The position numbers and the translations under genes are program-made. The notes below the pieces were generated by a model that was not told the DNA's origin, searched no databases, and saw only the letters and a program-made list of their open reading frames with translations. Shown here piece by piece: positions 60,023 to 64,000 of a stretch of DNA of 64,000 nt. The DNA lies in the NCBI GenBank assembly GCA_037178855.1, contig JASJZC010000004.1:4898001-4962000 (forward strand). The letters are read 5' to 3'. The DNA comes from Oscheius sp. JU75 (lineage: Eukaryota; Nematoda; Chromadorea; Rhabditida; Rhabditidae). Each line of letters opens with the position of its first letter. The stretch's first letter is position 1.

Positions 60023-61330
60023 TCAATGTAAGACAACAACACAAGAGATCTTCTTTTTCTCCCTCCTGTCTACCACACTGTCCTCCGTATTTCTGCTTGC
60101 AGTGAACATTGTGTCTATCTTATAGAGGTTGTACTTTTCCAGACACCAGAGAAGACTTCCAGATAGGAGACAGATCGCAGCTGCTAGAGAGGTCGCTTGG
60201 AAGCAGATTGAGAGTCTGAACTTGAGCACGACCGACTCTTGTGGGTCGGGGAAATGAATCGACATGTCCTTCGGTAGCTGGAAGTAGAAGAGGGCATCTC
60301 CTAAAAAAAATGATCTGTCTTTCTGTCTATCTCAAACATACCCAAAGCTATGAGTGTCCCTGTCCAGACCAATCCCTTAGGGAATGCCGGAGGCACGAGA
60401 CATAGACAGACCACCGTGACCAGCCAGCAAATGCCTGCCATTAGAAGAAAACACTTGGTGTAATAACCGGCTACGCGATACTGTCTTCCCCAGCTGAATC
60501 CTTCAGCCGACAGATATTCGATGACCTTGAGGATGGGGAAAGGAAGACCCTTCCGGAGAGCTTTGTTCAGTTCTTGTTCCATTTCCTTTACTGAAAGGAG
60601 CTATTTGAAAATAGAACGTTAGTAGGAACCGACTTTCAGTGAAACTAAAACGCTCATTGTAGTGCATCGGATCAGAGCCGTTGACTGAAGACAGCGTGAT
60701 GTTCATGTAGGCCAGACCGACTCGAATGAGGATGTGCGCGTCTAGCTTCTCCTTGTGGAAAGCTCGATAAGAAGTAGAGATGTTCATTTCTCCTCTATGC
60801 CAGCATGGATGGTATAGGGAGACTGAAAAAAATTAGTCAGTCAAGTCAGAAGTAGAGGGTCATGTATTATCGGAACTGTCAATGTTAAATTTCCTAACAA
60901 TTTGCGTCAATCCTACCTTTACAATTTGCAGCCTGTAAGTCATGTCAAGTTTATCCCGAAAAATATTTGTCAAAGTTGTAGCCTTCTCTAGCTAGCTGAT
61001 ACTTGACAAGTCCAGTCAAGTCAGAAGCAACAAGAAGTACTGAGTAGCTCCGTCTATTTCTCGCAACTGACCTGCTAGAGTAGCTCCAACAAAGCTGCAT
61101 ATAAAAAAGGCCAGACTGGATGCAACCTTCGCTCTCCTCACACCAGGTAGGATTATTAGAAAAGCTAGCGTCGGAATGGCAAATCCTAGGAAGAGACTGG
61201 CGATTTGAGTGTCTGAACAGTTATCTGAACTCGAACCAAAAAGTGACGAACCAATAGTGACCGGAGTCCTCTGTTCTCCGTAAAATGTTGGCGCGCCATG
61301 CTCGCGAAAGGCCGAGAACCAAGCCAACAT
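60023..61330 (-). CDS. doxa-1: Dual oxidase maturation factor (DUOXA/DOXA-1)
   Basis: This multipass ER/plasma membrane protein is required for maturation of dual oxidase; in nematodes the pair makes hydrogen peroxide for cuticle cross-linking. The start MLAWFSAFREHGAPTFYG is followed by IASLFLGFAIPTLAFLIILP and GVRR, as in human DUOXA1. The extracellular loop is NISTSYRAFHKEKLDAHI, then LIRVGLAYMNITLSSVNGSD. The diagnostic ALRKGLPFPILKVIEYLS and GRQYRVAGYYTKCFLLMAGI follow. Three more membrane helices precede the basic tail (DRREKKKISCVVVLH). Exons are at least five. The TGTTCAG acceptor 5 nt before the ATG supports trans-splicing; an overlapping ATG 4 nt upstream is out of frame. Confidence 0.92.
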
Positions 61331-62534
61331 GGCATCTGAACATTTTTGAAATAGACTGTTGACTAGGGAGACAGAGAGACAGAGCAAAAAATTGAAAAGT
61401 CTTAAGGATGAAAAGATGCCAGAGAGACGCGTGTTCTCTCTTCTGGAAAATCGGAAAAGGACGGGAGACGGGCGCTGGATTAGGAAGTGATCGACTGATT
61501 AACGATCAACCATGCCATGAAAGCGAGGAGAAAAAAGACTAGCAAAGAGAGCTGGTATTTGAGAGGCAACGATCGGAATGCGAGATTTTTCCTCGCCGCC
61601 TAGCCACCCCGAATTAGCATACCCGGTCTGGCACACAGCTGGAAAAGAAACCGCCGCTGGCAGCCTCCTCTCAGCCCCCAGGTGAAAGTCGTCGTCGAGT
61701 GTTTTGACTGTAGGAGAGAGACTGATTGACTGGACTCTTTAAGCACCACTAGGAGGAAGGCTTGAGACAAGCTTTGGGACAGGAAGAGAGTGAAAGTGTG
61801 CCACAAGTGTATTGGAAAAGGTCTTGCAAATTTTAGGGTAATCTGTCTTTTTGAAGAGCTAGGGTCCATATTTTCAAAGACTCTCGGCTCACGTCCTCTG
61901 ACTACCTGTTACCCATAGATAGAAGTAGATTCAGTTCGAGTTTTGAGGATATGGTAGCCAGACAAGAGCCAAGAAGAGTTGTAAACAATCTTATGGTTCA
62001 ATGAGAAGTATCGTTGCCAGTGGTCAAGCAAGGCTATCTGTACGAGTCGCCATGGAATCAAAAAAGATCATATCCAGAATGAAGAGGGAAATATCCAGAG
62101 ACTAATGAGAAATAGAGCAAAAAGTCAAAAGAGCGCGTCCAATTGTACACTTTCGAGTGGGTCTGTTAGTGGTGGTCACTCCTAAATTTTGGCCATCTGA
62201 TTATGGTCTGTTCAGATCAAATTGCCAGAGATTGGCAACCGGTTTGTAACTTGTCTACGACGGCTTCGCCGTTCCTTAGTCTTGACTTACCATTGACAAC
62301 AGACGGCTGCGCCATTTTCTGATAGCCTAAGTTCCCAAGTTTCCCCAAGGCTGACTTGTCAACTTAATTCGTGACATGCCAGCTTTTTACTCGTGGTGAC
62401 GCACGGACGGACACCGTTGTACTTTAGTAATTGAGAGATTATAGAGAGAGTGAGGAGAAAGCCAGCAGGAGAGAAAAGCTGCCAGACATCTGGTCGATTA
62501 CACTCACTCTCAGAGAGAGGTCAAGTCTATTTAT
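61331..62534. other. Intergenic, 1.2 kb, carries repeat copy D
   Basis: Two small inverted motifs, GACGGCTTCGCCGTTCC near 62259-62275 and GACGGCTGCGCCATTTTC near 62304-62321, precede repeat copy D. The rest shows no supported gene. Confidence 0.4.
62345..62440 (+). repeat. Dispersed repeat family, copy D
   Basis: CTTGTCAACTTAATTCGTGA leads to GGTGACGCACGGACGGACAC and CGTTGTACTTTAG. The order of a TTGTCAA element, a spacer and the GGACGGACACC core is the same as in copy B. Confidence 0.55.
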
Positions 62535-63928
62535 TTAATCTTTGTTCACTTTTAGCTTATCATCGTAGGCGGCAAGGAATTTGGCAGCTGCTTCCTTGTA
62601 CTTTTCTCCCAGATTCACATGCATCGAAGAGTTCTCGACGAGGATTCGGTGGATGTACAAGTACTGGACTTCGTTTTGGACACACTGACAGCGAAACCTG
62701 CGAAGGTCTCGGGTAATCTGGAAAATTTTAGATCAGTCTCTGTATCTCTATTTCTCTCACCTGTTCCAAATCTACATTCTTCCTCTGAGCAATTCTCTGG
62801 AGTGCAATCTCCAGAACCAATATACTCCCCGTCCTTCCAATGCCAGCCGAACAATGAACTACGGTCGGCCCATTTCTAACGATATCCAAGAGCTGAATTG
62901 GCACAAGCCAGGAGGTATCCTTGTCCGGAACCCCTCGATCCGGCCATGTCGTCCAACGGAATAGTTTGACCACCAGAGGGAGCTTCTGTGCCTCTGTCAT
63001 TCCAGTCGTGTCTGAAACTCTTCTCTAGGCTCTGCCTCTCTCGACTCTCTACCAAAGGAAGAATTTAGTTCAATGATGAGGGTGATGGTATTGAACTGGT
63101 CACTGCCCTCTCCCCTATGAGTCACAGTAATCGACGGAAAGTCGAGCTTGTCGTCCACATTCTGTGGCCAGTAGACCACGCACTTCGGTCGACCGTCCTC
63201 ATTCGGTCTGGAAATGGATTATGCGCCTTTCAGATAAGCTGGACGAGATTGAGAGACAAGATCGTGACTCACCTGCACAACATCAAAATAGACTGAACCC
63301 GTTCTTGAAAAACCATCCGCCAGAAATCGTAGACAGTACTTGAGAGGGGACCCTGAATTATTCGATTTTTGGCGGGGGAACTGGCTTCAAACCTGAGTGC
63401 AGATAAATTTGTTGAGCAAAGCGGGATGATTAATATAGTTGGCATGAATGTACTCTCCGGCCGATGGATCGAGAGTCAGTTTGACTCGAGTCGAGTCGCG
63501 GCAAAATACGTCTAGACCATTTCTTAGTCACTAGAATTGGAAGAATACCTACCGAAATAGCGATTCTTAGTCATATTGGCCTGGAATGCATGAAATGTGG
63601 CTTCACTATCACAGTTATTGTCAATTTTTCTGAAAAAAGCTGTCATTTTTGACCAAAAAAAGCGGGCACTCTCATGACTCACTTGCGTTTTCGACCGCAC
63701 TCGTTGGGGATATAGCTCAGTGGTAGAGCGCTCCCTTAGCATGGGAGAGGTCTGGGGTTCAATTCCCCATATCTCCAGAAACCTTTTTCTTTTTTTCCCT
63801 TGGACCCCAAGCCATATTTCGGCACTTAGAACTCACAAATATTCTTTGACGAGAGCATCTGGGCCTTTTTCTGCTGTTTTCGCAACAAAATCCTGCAAAA
63901 CGGTGATGGCATCTGCTGCGACGGCATC
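62535..63928 (-). CDS. Nematode-type protein tyrosine phosphatase (5' end beyond window)
   Basis: Classical PTP catalytic domain. The first visible exon (63837-63928) gives ITVLQDFVAKTAEKGPDALV. Next is KIDNNCDSEATFHAFQANMT, then KNRYF, YIHANYINHPALLNKFICTQ and DFWRMVFQERVQSILMLCR. CVVYWPQNVDDKLDF follows. The WPD loop is RWTTWPDRGVPD, the P-loop VVHCSAGIGRTGS and the Q loop VQNEVQYLYIHRILV. All catalytic residues (Asp, Cys, Arg, Gln) are present, so it should be active. The short helical lead-in with TAEKG is typical of the large nematode PTP expansion. At least seven exons. A TAA at 62535 runs into AATAAA. The start codon is not in the window. Confidence 0.9.
63706..63777 (+). tRNA. tRNA-Ala(AGC)
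   Basis: A 72-nt cloverleaf with all stems. The acceptor GGGGATA pairs with TATCTCC, with one G-U. The D stem is GCTC/GAGC. The anticodon stem CTCCC/GGGAG has loop TTAGCAT with anticodon AGC at 63738-63740. The T arm is TGGGG TTCAATT CCCCA. The A box (TAGCTCAGTGG) and B box (GGTTCAATTCC) are canonical and a T5 run six bases downstream can end Pol III transcription. No intron. It lies antisense inside the 63630-63836 intron of the phosphatase gene. Confidence 0.97.
63783..63797 (+). terminator. Pol III T-run terminator of tRNA-Ala
   Basis: TTTTTCTTTTTTT starts six bases after the tRNA 3' end, a normal RNA polymerase III stop signal. Confidence 0.8.
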
Positions 63929-64000
63929 CTGAACAAGATAAGTAAAGCAAATTTTCCTATTCTTTGGACATTTTTCTGGAAGACAAGAGACAAAGTGTAC

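Overview
The window is nuclear DNA from a nematode, most likely a rhabditid. Most introns are 35-60 nt with GT...TTTCAG borders. Many starts sit a few bases behind a TTTCAG-like acceptor with no upstream exon, as expected for spliced-leader trans-splicing. The gene content is also nematode-like: a cuc-1-type copper chaperone, a family-92 glycosyltransferase, doxa-1, cathepsin B, lipl-type lipases and a nematode-type tyrosine phosphatase. Genus and species cannot be fixed by reading. All gene models below were spliced by hand and no database was searched.

Layout. 0-13 kb is dense with housekeeping genes: RGP1 (+), the abutting pair CDK2AP1 and DPH7 (-), cuc-1 (+), a TP53I13/DUF3105 protein (-), UTP25 (-), elongin B (-), HDHD3 (+) and RNF113 (+). 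13-27 kb is looser: a 64-aa basic protein, a membrane-anchored basic protein, neuferricin, a long membrane-anchored aminopeptidase-like protein that has lost its zinc ligands, a TATA-driven cathepsin B and a small membrane protein. 27-34 kb holds a coiled-coil protein followed 108 bp later by a lipase, an atypical Ras-like GTPase and DCAF4. A gene-poor stretch of about 3.3 kb follows. 37.5-42 kb is an F-BAR/HR1/SH3 gene with a GT92 glycosyltransferase nested on the opposite strand. 42.8-48.6 kb has a second lipase, a BAR-like helical protein, a Gly/Tyr-rich secreted peptide precursor and alkylglycerol monooxygenase. 50.5-54.2 kb holds a large acidic lipid-anchor protein and a neighbour of unknown function. 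56.6-61.3 kb has a secreted Cys-containing protein, a small Cys-rich membrane protein and doxa-1. The right edge is a partial tyrosine phosphatase with a tRNA-Ala nested antisense in an intron.

The genes are mostly unrelated in pathway. Functional threads are secreted digestion (cathepsin B and two lipases, with GATA-like sites nearby), lipid and membrane work (AGMO, F-BAR and BAR-like proteins) and surface or cuticle biology (doxa-1, GT92, the Gly/Tyr-rich peptide).

The most promising new candidates are: (i) the acidic protein with two helices fitting the PKA-RII anchoring pattern plus a C-terminal CCSFF lipidation motif; (ii) the peptide precursor that appears to encode an amidated amphipathic peptide; (iii) the CDK2AP1/DPH7 pair with one nucleotide between stop and start; (iv) HDHD3 with two consecutive non-GT introns; and (v) a dispersed repeat family with four recognisable copies.
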